64,000 nt of DNA from Macrotis lagotis (GCF_037893015.1 NC_133658.1:142023822-142087821); one strand, 5' to 3'. Positions 46,161-57,929 are shown, counted from the first letter of the stretch. Notes: generated by a model from the sequence alone, not told the origin. Program-made: numbers and translations.

Positions 46161-46659
46161 TAGTTCTCAAAGTATGGTCCTCAAACCCTTTCAGGTCTCC
46201 AAAACTTTTCTGAGAATTCATCAGGTCAACTTTCATAATAATATAAAGCCATTATTTGCATCTTAAAATTCTCCTTTTTCCAACTGTATTTCTGAGAGTG
46301 AATTTTCTTCAGATACTTCAACCAAAACAACATATTGCAACAGATTGAATGTAGAAGCAGCTATGAGAATCCAGCTGTCTACTATTGACAGACATTAAAG
46401 AGATTTGCAAAAAATATGTAAAACAATGCCACTCTTCTGACTAAATTATTTTCTGTTTTGGAAAATCTATTTTTCACAAAAATCTATTATTTATGTTAAC
46501 ATGGAATTATTTAATTAATGTTATTTTTAAAGAAATTAGTAAACATGTTTAATTTTTATGTTTTAATTTTTAATGCAATAAATATCAACGAAAAATATTC
46601 ATACTAGCAAAAGCTCTTTGAGGATCCTCAGTAAATTTTAAGAGTATAAAGGGGTTCTA
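46161..46659. other. Intergenic, possible old transposon
   Basis: The phrase series 'aatagttctcaaagtatggtcc', 'gaattcatcaggtcaac', 'ggatcctcagtaaattttaagagtataaaggggttct' and 'cacctttgagaatcaa' looks like one dispersed element with mirrored ends (hAT-type MER5-like), which I cannot confirm. Confidence 0.35.
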
Positions 46660-46935
46660 TAACAAGGGCACCTTTGAGAATCAAACTAACCTATTGACCT
46701 TTCTTCTTGCTTGAAGGAGAAGATTCAGGATATTTTAGGCAAATTCTCTAGCAATTCTCCTCTACCCTCTATATCCTTCTTTATTGCTCTCCCATCATCC
46801 TCTCTTATTCTCTATCCCCCCCAACCTCAGAGGATGAGGGTGATCCACTTCACCTATTCTTTCTGTCTTCCACTTTCTTCTGCATCTTAACTTCACTATT
46901 CCTTACCTTGTCTTGTATCATGAATTCCTGTCACT
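46660..46935 (+). repeat. L2-like pyrimidine-rich relic
   Basis: 'gcaattctcctctaccctctatatcc', 'gctctcccatcatcctctc' resemble the L2 endonuclease-region codon pattern; weak. Confidence 0.35.
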
Positions 46936-47039
46936 ACTGTTTCTTTTCCCTAAGACTACAAACATACTCAAATCTACATTATTCACTATTAATAGTGAAT
47001 GATTAAACTCCATGTAGACCCATCTCAATACTCTGTTGT

Positions 47040-47170
47040 CAGGTTCATATGTCCTTATTTTTTACAATTCAATCATATTTTATTTTTGGATTCAGATTTT
47101 TTCTTTCCTCCCACCCAGTGAGAAGTCAAAATCCATTATAACTATACTATCATGCAAAACAAATTCTGAA

Positions 47171-47208
<38 letters not shown>

Positions 47209-47600
47209 TCAATTTGATTCAATTAAATTCAACTCTGATTCCATCATCTCTGTATCTGAAACTGTTTTGTCATGAATCCTTTGAAAGTGTGGTGGGCCAC
47301 TGTGTTGATAAGCATTACTAAGTCTTTCACAGTTGATTGACATTATCATATTGTTACTTTGTAAATTGTTCTCCTAGTTCTGCACACTTCATTTTGCATC
47401 AGTTCAGATAAATTGTCTCACATCTTTCTGAAACCATCATCTCTATCATTTTAAGAGCACAGTATTATGCCATCACAATTATACACTACAACTTGTTCAT
47501 TCATTCCCCAATTGATAGGCCACCCTTCAATTTCCATTCTTTGTCACCACAGAAAGAGCTGTTATCATATGTCCTTGTTTGGAAAGGACATTATCTGAGG
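47040..47600 (-). repeat. L1 3' end, antisense
   Basis: 'ctagttctgcacacttcattttgcatcagttc', 'cagtattatgccatcacaatt', 'cattccccaattgataggccaccc', 'gtcaccacagaaagagctg' follow antisense L1. A (GA)n microsatellite at 47168-47208 lies inside. Confidence 0.8.
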
Positions 47601-47674
47601 ATCAGTGGGAAAATGAAAATGCCAGAATGCAAATAAAAATAGAAATATTACTTCTTAAAGGACTAGAAGGGAAA

Positions 47675-47997
47675 GATTTAGTCATTTTTCCCCCATTTCT
47701 TTGACTTTTTGTGACCCCGTTTAGGGCTTGCTTGGCAAAGATCCTGGAGTGGTGTTCTATTTCTTTCTTCACCTTATAGGACAGATGAGGAAACTGAGAC
47801 AAGTAGGTTTAAGTGACTTGTCCAGAGTCACACAACTAGGAAGTATCTGAGGTTGGATTTGAACTCTTTTTAAGTCTTTCTGACTCCAAGCCCAGTGTTT
47901 TACCAACTGTGTCTGAGATCAAATCTGAACTGAGGAAGATGAGTCTTCCTAACTCCAGGCTTGGCATTCTATCCATGATACCACTTAGTTGCCCTAA
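47675..47997 (-). repeat. tRNA-derived SINE with duplicated head
   Basis: Antisense SINE ('ttttgtgaccccgtttaggg', 'cagatgaggaaactgagac', 'cagagtcacacaactagg'). Its head third occurs twice in tandem: 47844-47909 ('tatctgaggttggatttgaac' to 'ttttaccaactg') and 47910-47994 ('tgtctgagatcaaatctgaac' to 'cttagttgccc'). Confidence 0.8.
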
Positions 47998-48074
47998 AAG
48001 GAAGACTCCTATGTCCAAACTATTTATCTTTCAAGCCTTTGGAATATTTTCCTGGTGCAATAGAAAGATCTTAG

Positions 48075-48240
48075 CAATTCGAGTCAGGGGATCTGTATTC
48101 AAAGTTTAGCTGTGCAAAAATGTGACCTTGAGTAAATCTCTTGACCATTCTGGATTTATTTTGTTGATTTATAGAATGAAGGGAGTTGAACTAAATGACT
48201 TCTAAATTTGTAAATTTATTATCTGAATGTAAGGGGTGGA
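48075..48240 (+). repeat. MIR-type SINE fragment
   Basis: 'gagtcaggggatctgtattc', 'tgaccttgagtaaatctcttg', 'gggagttgaactaaatgacttctaa'. Confidence 0.65.
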
Positions 48241-49190
48241 GATCTGATCCTCCCTCCCCAGGGTTGTAGAATTGAATTAAATTATGCAAATAAAGAGAAA
48301 TAAAATATTATTTGTGAGATATTCCTTAAAGCATCTGGTTAAAGAAATCAAATACACAGGTAAAGAAGGGGTAAACACTTGCTGGAGAACAATTTTGCAT
48401 GAAAAAGATCTGAGGGTTTCAGTGAACTGTTAATATGTTGGACATATAGGGTGGCATGCAGTCAATAGAACTGTAATTTTTCAGATGATGTAGAAACTTC
48501 CTTCACCTATAAAGATTAGCTATTCATCTCTAATTTTATATGATCTTAAAGAGTAACCTCAGGTACAAAGAGCAGAAGATCTTTCAGGGAGTGTTTCAGA
48601 TGCTGAGAGACATGATTATTAATAACCAGTGACTTGGAGAGATTCAGAATTTCCCACCTTCTTTTATCCTCATTTCAAGACCTCAGTCTCCTCTATGTAG
48701 ATTCCACCTAGATGTGGCATCCATTGTGTTCCTTTAAGGTTTGGGTGGGGATAAATTCTTTAAATAGATTGCCCATGACTGGAGGGATAAGTTAGAAGCA
48801 GACAACTTAATCAATATCCAGGTCCTACCTCTCATTGTAATATTCGTTCTCTCATCTAACCAATCAGAAATGATTGCTGCCTAAGAACACTCTTCTTCTA
48901 GAAGAATATTTAAGCCAAGAGCCATGAACCTTCACTATGATGTCGTTTGGTCTGAAAGAGAGAGAGAAAAAGATGGCCAAATTACCATCCTTTTTAAAAA
49001 AATAAATGCTGGCATTTTAAACAAAATGATCAAATTACCCAGAAATTATATATATATATATATATATAAAACCTTTTTAAATGTCACAGTGCTGGATTTG
49101 AACCTAGGTCTTCTTGCCATATCTCTACTACAGTATTCTTTCAGACTATATTAGAAGATGGATAGTTTACACAAGAAGTTACATTGCAGT
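48241..49190. other. Intergenic, mostly unassigned
   Basis: Repeat-poor; a (TA)n tract is at 49047-49068. No gene seen. Confidence 0.4.
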
Positions 49191-49194
49191 TTTC

Positions 49195-49595
49195 CATAGT
49201 GAGGCCATGTTCAGAGTATCAGGTTCAATGTGGGGTACCAACTTTCAGGAGGAATACTGACTAGCTAGAGTCCTTCCAGAAGAAGACGATTCCAATGGTA
49301 AGATAATGTCATTCAAATAATATCATTCAGGAAACATTTGAAGGAACAAAGGCCATCTAAACAGAGGAAGAAAAGATGTTATAGATGTCTTCAGTTATCT
49401 GAACAGTGATCTGTTGGAAGAATTATTAATCTTTGTTCTTTGCCACAGACCACAGAACTAGGATGAATGAGTACTACTACTTAATGGAAGAATTCATTTG
49501 GATAAGAATAAAAGCATAAAAATATGCAGTTGTCCCAAAGTGAAATGGGCTGCCTTCTTAAGTAGCAAAATAAAATGGAGGGAAAAAAAAGCATT
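49195..49595 (+). repeat. CR1/L3 LINE relic
   Basis: 'agtatcaggttcaatgtgggg', 'gtcttcagttatctgaacagtg', 'cagaactaggatgaatg' and 'cccaaagtgaaatgggctgccttctt' follow the CR1/L3 3' order. Confidence 0.6.
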
Positions 49596-49745
49596 AGTGT
49601 AGATTTAGAAGCCTTAAGCTCAAACTCCACATCTGTCATGACCCCTGTGAAACTTGGGAAAGTCATTTTAACTTTTGCTTATCCATGAAGTAAAGGGGGT
49701 TGCATTAAATGGGTTCTAAATCTAAATTTCTATTCGGTGATAAGT
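49596..49745 (+). repeat. MIR-type SINE fragment
   Basis: 'gaagccttaagctcaaactcc', 'gggaaagtcattttaac', 'aagggggttgcattaaatggg'. Confidence 0.6.
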
Positions 49746-50611
49746 TAATCATTATTGTGGGAGCTTGTTCAGTTAATTGGACAAGATACTTCCCATGGTT
49801 TCTGTCAACTCTTGAATACTGAATACTTGAATACTCTTGATACTCTTTGTAGCCTATCTGAAGTTTTGCCTGGTCTCCCACATTGAAAATCCCTGAATTA
49901 TATTAGCTTCAGAATTACCAGGGGGAAATCTATCATTGCATGGGTGGGAAAGTGGGGGAGTTGGTTTGTAAAGAGTCATTTTTACTAATTTTAGACTACA
50001 GAATCACATTAAAATTATAAATATCTCATGTTCATTTCCTGAGAAAAACATGTTAGTTTATGCTCACAACTGTTTTCTTTTTAAAGAAGCTGTAAATGCC
50101 AGGGGCTTGATATCTGAATCCTTAAAATCTGACTAGCTAATTAAAAGAATTTTTTTTTAAAAAAGAAGCAGTTTATCTTTAGTTCTTTTTAAGGAAACAT
50201 TCAAATATAGACTGATTGTTTAAACAAAGACAGCTGGTTCATTTCAAAGAGAAAATCATCACTAACAAAGAAGTTCTATTTGAAAATTGATCAGAGCTGT
50301 CATTTTCTGAAAGAAAAGAAATTGATTTTTAAAGTTCATCCCTTATTTCTGTGGAAAGGTTTGTGAATATTTTTCCATTATCTGAAGATTTGAATTGGTT
50401 AAAATCATATCTAAGTTTTGTTCTGGGATTCAGAAACTAAAACTAACATTCATCTTCCTAAATAGAAGTGGTGACCTTTATCCCAAATAATAATATTTTA
50501 AAAGACAAAGTTATAGGTTCCAAGCAAAAGACTAAAAAGAAAATAAATCTGTTTATAAATGAGAAATGATATAGGATTAAGAGCAATTATTCACCTTCAT
50601 TTATGATAACA
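49746..50611. other. Intergenic, single-copy by eye
   Basis: AT-rich. Contains the first occurrence (50416-50437) of a 22-mer that recurs in the L1 at 51630-51651. No gene. Confidence 0.45.
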
Positions 50612-50840
50612 TTAATGGCACAGTGGATAGAGCTCTGGGCTTGTAGTCTTTAAGATGAGTCTTCATGGTTCAAATACAGGCTTAGATATGTGTAACCCTG
50701 GGCAAGTCAATTCACTTTTTGCTTCAGTTTCCTCATTTGTAAAATGACAAACCACTTCAGTGTCTTTGCTAAGAAAGTTCCAAATGGGATGCATGTAGAT
50801 TCAGATATAATTGAAATACAACTAAACAGAGACAAGATAA
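50612..50840 (+). repeat. tRNA-derived SINE
   Basis: 'aatggcacagtggatagagctctggg', 'ccctgggcaagtcaattc', 'gcttcagtttcctcatttg', 'gtctttgctaagaaagttcc'. Confidence 0.85.
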
Positions 50841-50957
50841 TATCTTGGCTAGAATTCTGTGTAAAAAATTTGGTATTAGTTAATATTGACAGATCAATGT
50901 AATACAAACAGAAACTCCAAAGTATCCTTCATAATTCAACAAAAAACCAAAACAAAG

Positions 50958-51872
50958 CTGTAGAATCAAGAAATGCAAATTAAAGCATCTCTGAGGTACC
51001 ACCTCACACCTCTCAGACTGATGTGACCAGACAGGACAATGATCAGTGTTGGGAGGAATGTGGGAAATGTGGGACACTAATACATTGTTGGTGGAGCTGT
51101 GAACTCATCCAACCTTTCTGGAGAGCAATTTGGAATTATGCCCAAAGGCCAACAAAAATGTGCATACTCTTTGATCCAGCAATACCACTACTGGGTCTAT
51201 ATCCTGAAGAGATGATGAAAAAGAGTAAAAATATTACTTGTACAAAAATATTCATAGCAGGCCTGTTTGTGGTGGCAAAGAATTGGAAATTCAATTGGAG
51301 AATGGTTTAGCAAACTGTGGTATATGTATGTGATGCGACACTATTGTTCTATTAGGAAACCAGGAGGGATGGAAATTCAGGGAAGCCTGGAAGGATTTGC
51401 ATGACTTGATGCTAAATGATTCGAGCAGAACCAGAACGTTGTACACCCTAACAGCAACATGGGGGTGATGGTCAACCTTAATGGATTTGCTCATTCCATC
51501 AGTGCCACAATCAGGCACAATTTGTGGGTATCTGCAATGGAGAATACCATCTGTATCCAGAGAAAGAATTGGGGAGTTTGAACAAAGACCATAGACTATT
51601 ATCTTTAATTTAAAAACAAAACAAAACAATTTTGTTCTGGGATTCAGAAACCAAAATAATGTAATTTTGCTATCTCTTATACTTTATGTTTCTTCCTTAA
51701 GGATATGATTTCTCTCTCGTCACATTCCATTTAGATCAATATATAACATGGAAACAATGTAAAGACTAACAGACTGCCTTCTGTGGGGGGTGGGGGGAGG
51801 GAAGCAAGACCAGGGGGAAACTTGTAAAATTCAAAATAAATAAAATCTTTCTAAAAAAAACCCCTGTAGAAT
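50958..51872 (+). repeat. 5'-truncated L1 with target-site duplication
   Basis: Body about 50967-51863: end of ORF2 plus 3' UTR and AATAAA-type tail. The frame 51023-51310 keeps L1 ORF2 C-terminal landmarks (CGTLIHCWWSCELIQPFW, FDPAIPLLGLYPEE, CTKIFIAGLFVVAKNW) but ends early. CTGTAGAAT repeats at 50958-50966 and 51864-51872. No promoter or full ORF; immobile. Confidence 0.93.
51785..51817 (+). other. Potential G-quadruplex in L1 3' UTR
   Basis: Four G-runs (6, 6, 3 and 5) with loops of 1, 1 and 11 bases. G-rich 3' UTR tracts are a known L1 trait. Confidence 0.75.
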
Positions 51873-52499
51873 TCTAGAGAATCATCACAGACAAAATGTT
51901 GCCTGTAATCGCCCAGATATAACATTGATACCAGCCCCCATCCTATTCAACATTTGAGAAAGACAATTTAAAATGTTGCCATATTAAGTACTCTGTAGTA
52001 GAAAAACTCTCAAAATATATAAACCCAGATTAAAAATCCATGTGAGAAATGAATGAATTATTTATCATTCCTGTTTTACTTTCTTCTACAATATGTTCCA
52101 AATATGTTTTCATTCAGTCTATGGAAGGTATGTTTACACTCTGATTTTTAAATTCAATTTCAAAAAACATTTATTTAATCCACCACCATAATAGTTGATT
52201 AAAATTAAAAATAAAAGAATAGCAGTAGAATAGTGACTTGTTATAGGATAATTTCTCTTTGAATGTCATCATATTTATAAGAAAATGAATGAGAATTATT
52301 ATAATAATAATGCTAAAAACTTAGATTTATGGAATGCTTAATATAAGCAAAGTTCATATAATTTTCATACTTTCAGCCTCAGTAGCTATCATGATGCTCT
52401 TGACTCAATGCTTGATTAATGTTTGTGGAACAAAAGAGTTAATATTCATATTGTTGTTACTTTAAGATTTTCATTATAATACTATTATCATCGATTGAT
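51873..52499. other. AT-rich spacer
   Basis: No gene or clear repeat. Confidence 0.4.
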
Positions 52500-53035
52500 T
52501 ATTAGAAATCTCCTTGTGGATGTTCCATTTCTTAAACTCAACATATCCAAAATGGATCTCTTACCAGCCTCACCCTAAGGAGCCCCCCCCACCCCCCCAC
52601 ACAAAGACACACTGCTTTCTACTTTCTCTGTTATGGTGGAGAGAATCATCCTCCTTCCAATCACCCAGATCTGAAACCTTGGAGTCACACTTGTACCACT
52701 TCAGTCTTCCTCCCAAATCCAATGTGTTGCTGGAAAATCCTTCCAATTTTTACCTGCAGGTCATTCCCCTCCTCTGTCCTCCTCTTTCTACTCACAAGGT
52801 CACCACCTTAATTCGTGTCCAAGTCAACTCTCAATAATGAACATAAAGTCTTTAGCTTCTAGACTTTCTCCACATATTGTATATGTTGGATTTATTCTGT
52901 TCATAGTCCTATATGGACATGTTATATGTCCCCCTCCCAAAATTTCTTGGAATAAGACCTCTTATTTGTATATCTGAATTCTGTCTCCTACTACAGTACC
53001 TGTAACAAAACTGTTCCTTAATAAATGCTAGCCTA
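52500..53035 (+). repeat. L2 LINE relic, ORF2 C-terminus and 3' UTR
   Basis: 'cttaaactcaacatatccaaaatgg' corresponds to the LKLNMSKTE region; 'tccaatcacccagatctgaaaccttggagtcacac' and 'cttaataaatgctagcc' complete it. A C-rich patch is at 52583-52599. Interrupted at its very end by the following L1. Confidence 0.78.
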
Positions 53036-54867
53036 TTTTTGAAAACAATTACAAAACACTTCTCACACAAATAAAATCAGATTTAAATAACTGGACAAAC
53101 ATCAACTGCTCATGGATAGGTTGAACTAATATTATAAAAATGACAATTCTACCAAAACTAAACTACCTGTTAATGCCCTACCAATCAAAATTCCAAAAAA
53201 TTACTTTGATGAGTTGGAAAAGGTCATAAGTAAATTTATATGGAGAAATAAAAAGTCAAGAATTTCCAGGGATTCAATGAAAAAAAAGTGCAAAAGAAGG
53301 TGTAGTCCTAACATCTAAAATTGTATTATAAAGCGTCAGGCATCAAAACTGTCTGGTATTGGCTAAGAAATAGAGTAGTGGACCAGTGGAATAGACTGGG
53401 TGCAATAGCAAGAAATGATTATAGTAATTAATCTGCTGTTTGATAAATTTAAAGAATCCAGCCATTGGGATAAAAACTCTCTCTTCGATAAAACCTACTG
53501 GGAAAATTGTTAGTATGGAAGAAACTTAGATTAGACCAACACCTCACACCCTATACCAGGATAAGATCAAAATGGATACAGGATTTAGACATAAAAAATT
53601 ATTATAAGCAAACTAGAAGATCAAGGAGTAGTTTACCTGTCAGATCTATGGAAAGGAAGAGATGGAGAACATCACTAAAAACAAACTAGATGATTTTGAT
53701 TACATTAAATTAAAAAGCTTTTGTACAGACAAAACCACTGTAACCAAGATTAAAAGAAATGTAGTAAACTGGGAAACAATCTTTACAACTAGTATTTCTG
53801 ACAAAGGACTCATTCCTAAAATATACAGAGAACTGAGTCAATTTTTTTAAAAAGTCATTCCCCAATTGACAAATGGTCAAAGAATATACAAAGGAAATTT
53901 ACAGATGAGGAGATAAAGCAATGAAAAATTGCTCTAAATCATTACTTATTAGAGAAATACAAATTAAAGCATCTCTGTGGTACCACCTCACACCTCTCAG
54001 ACTGGCCAATATGACCAGAAAAGACAATGATCATTGTTGGAAGGGATGTGGGAAATCTGGGACACTAATACATTGTTGATGGAGCTGTGAACTCATCCAA
54101 ACTTTCTGTAGAGCAGTTTGGAACTATGCCCAAAAGCCAACAAAAATGTGCATATCCTTTGATCCAGCAATACCACTACTGGGTCTATACCCTGAAGAGA
54201 TGATGAAAAAGGGTAAAAACATCACTTGTACAAAAATATTCATAGCAGCCCTGTTTGTGGTGGCAAAGAATTGGAAATCAAGTAAATGTCCTTCAATTGG
54301 GGAATGGCTTAGCAAACTATTGTATGTATACGTACATATATCATGGAATATTATTATTCTATTATAAATTAGGAGGGATGGGAATTCAAGGAAGCCTGGA
54401 GGGATTTGCATGAACTGATGGCGAGTGAGATGAGCAGAACCAGAAAAACTTTGTACACCCTAACAGCAACATGGGTATGATGTTCAACCTTGATGGACTT
54501 GCTCATTCCATCAGTGCAACAATCAGGGACAATTTGGGGTTGTCTGTGATGGAGAATACCATCTGTATGCAGAGAAAGAATTGTGGAGTTTGAACAAAGA
54601 CCCAGGACTATTACCTTTAATTTAGAAAAAAAACTGATGTCTTGTTGTCTGATCTTGCTATCTCTTTTACTTTATGTTTCTTCCTTAAGGATATGATTTC
54701 TCTCTCATCACAATCAATTTGGATCAATGTATACCATGGAAACAATGTAAGGACTGGCAAGTTGCCTTCTCTGGTGGGTGGGGGGAGGGAAATAAGATGA
54801 GTGGAATAATTATAAAACTCAAAATAAATAAAATCTTTAAAAAATAAATGCTAGTTTATTTGAAATG
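53020..54867 (+). pseudogene. 5'-truncated L1 (ORF2 remnant) in an L2 tail
   Basis: About 1.8 kb of ORF2 C-terminal half and 3' UTR. Broken frames keep L1 words: KLRLDQHLTPYTRIRSKWIQ at 53.5 kb, [18 protein letters not shown] at 53.7 kb, MCISFDPAIPLLGLYPEE at 54.15 kb. AATAAATGCTAG recurs at 53020-53031 and 54843-54854, with further diverged match after it, giving a target-site duplication of over 20 bp. Stops and frameshifts throughout; not functional. Confidence 0.93.
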
Positions 54868-55034
54868 AATTAAATTCTTCTGAATATTGTAATAACCTCC
54901 TGAAATAATACTGTACTATAAGGTAATTCAAAGTTTAAATAAGACAAAATCACTGACCAAATGAAGTTTACATTCACATTTAGATGAGACAAAGTCCCTG
55001 ACCAAATGAAACTTGCATTTGCAAACAGGATCAG

Positions 55035-55215
55035 GGAACCTGAAAGGAAATATAAAAAAGTTATCTAATCCAAGCCTCTCCTTTTCTGGTTGAGAAACTG
55101 AGACCAAGCAAGATGAGAAGCTTAGTTCCTGAACTAAAGTCACACAAATAATAAGGAACAGTGTCAGCATTTGAACCATGACTTTTGACTCCAAATTCAG
55201 AATTCTGATCATTGG
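55035..55215 (-). repeat. MIR-type SINE, antisense
   Basis: 'gttatctaatccaagcctctcc', 'ggttgagaaactgagacc', 'aaagtcacacaaataataagg'. A near-repeat 'gaccaaatgaa(g/a)tt(t)gca' occurs twice just before it, at about 54954 and 55000. Confidence 0.65.
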
Positions 55216-55321
55216 CCATTCTATCTCCACCAGATTAAAATGACACATACAACTAAGTCTTCATTATTGTCGTTTATGTTGCTGCTGCTACTGTTATTAT
55301 TTTAGGCCTAATTTATAAACT

Positions 55322-55550
55322 CCATAGAGGGTATCTACATGGTACAATAGAGAGAGCTGGAGTCAAGATGATCTGGAGTTAAGAAGAACTGGGTTCAAAT
55401 ATGACTTTAGACACTAGCAATGTGACCCTGGCCAAATCACTTAATTCTGTTTGCCTCAGTAAAATAAACTGGAGAAGAAAATGGCAAAATATTCCAATAT
55501 AAAACTTTAAATGGGGTCATGAAGAGTTGACTGAAACAATCTAATAAAAT
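55322..55550 (+). repeat. tRNA-derived SINE
   Basis: 'ggtatctacatggtacaatagagagagctgg', 'aagaactgggttcaaatatgac', 'ccctggccaaatcacttaattctgtttgcctc', 'atggggtcatgaagagttgactg'. Confidence 0.82.
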
Positions 55551-55584
55551 AAACTTCATACACTTTCTCCTCTTTCCAATTCAT

Positions 55585-55935
55585 CATGTACACTTGAATT
55601 TAAAATCAGAAGATCTAGGTTTATAGTCTAACTCTGTGTGACTACCAGAAAGTTTCTTTACTTCTCTGTGATTCAGGTTTCATTTATCTAAAATGAATGG
55701 GTTAAATTAGATAATCCCTATGGAACATATCAGCTCTAAAGTCTAGGATACAAACTTGCCTTCCTTATGAATCATTTTTCTCAACATATTATAATAGTTC
55801 TCTATTGCCATTGGCAAAAGATGAAATTCTTTAGTCTATTGTTCAAGACCCTTTTTTTCAGATACTATCTTACCTTGACTTAACTCATAATACTTTGTTC
55901 CAGGTTGTCAACACTCACATCCAAACTGGTCAGGC
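55585..55935 (+). repeat. MIR fragment then L2 fragment
   Basis: 55585-55745: sense MIR ('aatcagaagatctaggttta', 'gggttaaattagataatccctatgg'). 55746-55935: sense L2 ('tctctattgccattggcaaaagatgaaattc'). Confidence 0.6.
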
Positions 55936-56129
55936 TAGAAAACTGATTGAAAATAAGGTTCAATTTAATAAGTGTAAATGTAAATTATTAACCTTGGGCT
56001 CAAAAACTCAACTTTCCAAATACAGGATGAATACCAAGTTTAGTGGTTTAGTGATCTGAACAAATTTTGGTAGACTATACATTTAGCCTGAGTCAATAAT
56101 ATTATAAGACAACATCCTCCTTCCCCTTC
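55936..56129. other. CR1/L3-like leading part or spacer
   Basis: Contains 'aggttcaatttaataagtgtaaatgtaaa', which resembles a CR1/L3 segment lying just before the next feature. Confidence 0.4.
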
Positions 56130-56605
56130 AACTCTGCCCTAAGACTTTTAGGAATAAGGTAATTATAGTACCATTATATACTGCTCAGAATATTATGCTC
56201 AGTTCTAGTGCTACAGCTCTAAAAAGAGGGCTGATAAAACTGGTGAATGTCCAGAGGAGGGGAACCAGCATGGTGAAAGACCTTGAGTCCATTCCATATA
56301 TGGAATAATCAAAGCAATTGGGGATGTTTATACTAGAGAAAAGAAAACTGAGAATAAAGAAATGATAGCCATTTTCAAGTATTCAAAGGGTTTTTCCTTG
56401 GAAGAGAACAGATTTGGATTTTTTTTTTTGTCCCTAGAGGGAAGAATAGGGAACAATGAGAGGGAAAAAAATCTACAACTCTCTATCAGTCGAATATATC
56501 TAAAAATAGATGAAATTGTATTAAGTGATCTTTTTAAAGAGAATTCTAAGTAGAATTGAATAACTATTTATTGGTATGCTATGGTGGATGTATTTTTAGG
56601 GACAG
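56130..56605 (+). repeat. CR1/L3 LINE relic, 3' end
   Basis: 'atgctcagttctagtgctac', 'gtccagaggaggggaaccagcatgg', 'ccttgagtccattccatat', 'ggggatgtttatactagag', 'gatagccattttcaagtattc' are the diagnostic series in order. The best CR1/L3 copy here. Confidence 0.8.
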
Positions 56606-56629
56606 GGCTAGAAGGCCAATGAAGTTCAA

Positions 56630-56870
56630 CTGCCTATCCTTTAAAGTCCAATTCAGACACCATCTTCTTCAGGCAGTCTTCTCTGATCTCCCAAGTTGGA
56701 AATAAGACCAATCTTCAAACTTCACATGACACCTTCTTTGCAAGTTTCTTATGTACTGATTATATTATTTCAATCTCCTATCATTACAACTATTTGACTC
56801 TTCACTGAGCCTTTTATAATACTATGCACCAAAAAGGTCTTAAGTAAATATTCCAAAATTTTAGTTAAAT
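56630..56870 (+). repeat. L2 LINE tail
   Basis: 'aaagtccaattcagacaccatcttcttcagg', 'tcttctctgatctccc', 'aaaaaggtcttaagtaaatattcc'. Confidence 0.75.
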
Positions 56871-57415
56871 TGGATTAGAGCCTTTAAATCCTCTAAATAC
56901 ATTATCTTTCTTTATTCATGATACCTTGATAAGATAAAAATCATGTAAGTATAATAATTATGTCCTTTTAAAGAACAAAAACTGGGTCTCATAAAAGTTA
57001 AGTGACTTGTTCACAATCACACAAAATGAACAGGAAATGAAAACAGGACCCAACTGTACATCCTTAGATTCTGTGAAATGTGAAACATTAGGTTTAGTCA
57101 GGTAATGAGGGTACTTTTTGGCTGCCAAATGATCATAGCTTTAGAGTTAGATGAAATTTTGGGCATCATCAAGTTGAACTTCCTCATTTTACAGATGAGG
57201 AAACTAAGGTCCTGAGAAGTTAACTAAGAAACATCTAAAATCCCAAATTGAAATTTTGAACTGAAGCCTTTAATTTCAAGTAAAATATACTCTCCATTAT
57301 ATGACAATTCATAACTTCTACATTTTTAGATTATCGATAGCAGATCACTAAAGATAGTCCTTGAGATTTGCTGGGCCATCAATGGCAAAATAAGGAGCTA
57401 AATGTAATAGAGTAA
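56871..57415. repeat. MIR-type relics, antisense, and spacer
   Basis: 56975-57080 ('gttaagtgacttgttcacaatcac') and 57130-57300 ('agctttagagttagatg', 'ttttacagatgaggaaactaagg') are antisense MIR pieces. Confidence 0.6.
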
Positions 57416-57490
57416 TACATATATATATATATATATACATATATATACACATATATATGTATATATACATATATGTATATATAAACATGT
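57416..57490. repeat. (TA)n-rich microsatellite
   Basis: TATATA/CATATA alternation. Confidence 0.93.
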
Positions 57491-57599
57491 ATATAAGTGA
57501 TATATGAAAGAGGAATGGGATGCTTTGATAGTGAATTTCTTCTCAGTAGAGTACTTTAAACAAATACTGCATGATGCCTTTCATGATATGTTATAGTGG

Positions 57600-57740
57600 G
57601 AATATAGGACCATAGATTTATAGCTAGAATGGAGTTCAGGGGTCATCTATTTCTACAGCTTTACTTTACAGATGGAGAAATTTTTGTTCTGTGCAGTCTA
57701 GACTAGATGACTCTGAACTTCTGTGACTTATTCCTGGTGA
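57600..57740 (-). repeat. MIR-type SINE fragment, antisense
   Basis: 'aggaccatagatttatagctagaatggag', 'tttactttacagatggagaaa'. Confidence 0.55.
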
Positions 57741-57827
57741 AAAACATCCATCACAACAGAAACAATATAGAGAGCAGACATTATCTCAAATGTCTAGGAG
57801 ATATAAAGAAGACAAGGAAGAATAATG

Positions 57828-57828
<1 letters not shown>

Positions 57829-57879
<51 letters not shown>

Positions 57880-57892
57880 CAGATAGATAGAT
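57829..57892. repeat. (GATA)n microsatellite
   Basis: Sixteen tetranucleotide units with one GACA change. Confidence 0.97.
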
Positions 57893-57929
57893 GATAGAAG
57901 GTTGAATAAAAAAGCAATTATTGAATATA

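Noticed and set aside
47036-47275. 79-codon plus-strand frame
   Set aside because: It overlaps an antisense L1 and its charged RE-type run is a (GA)n microsatellite.
51291-51629. 112-codon minus-strand frame
   Set aside because: Antisense to an L1 3' end.
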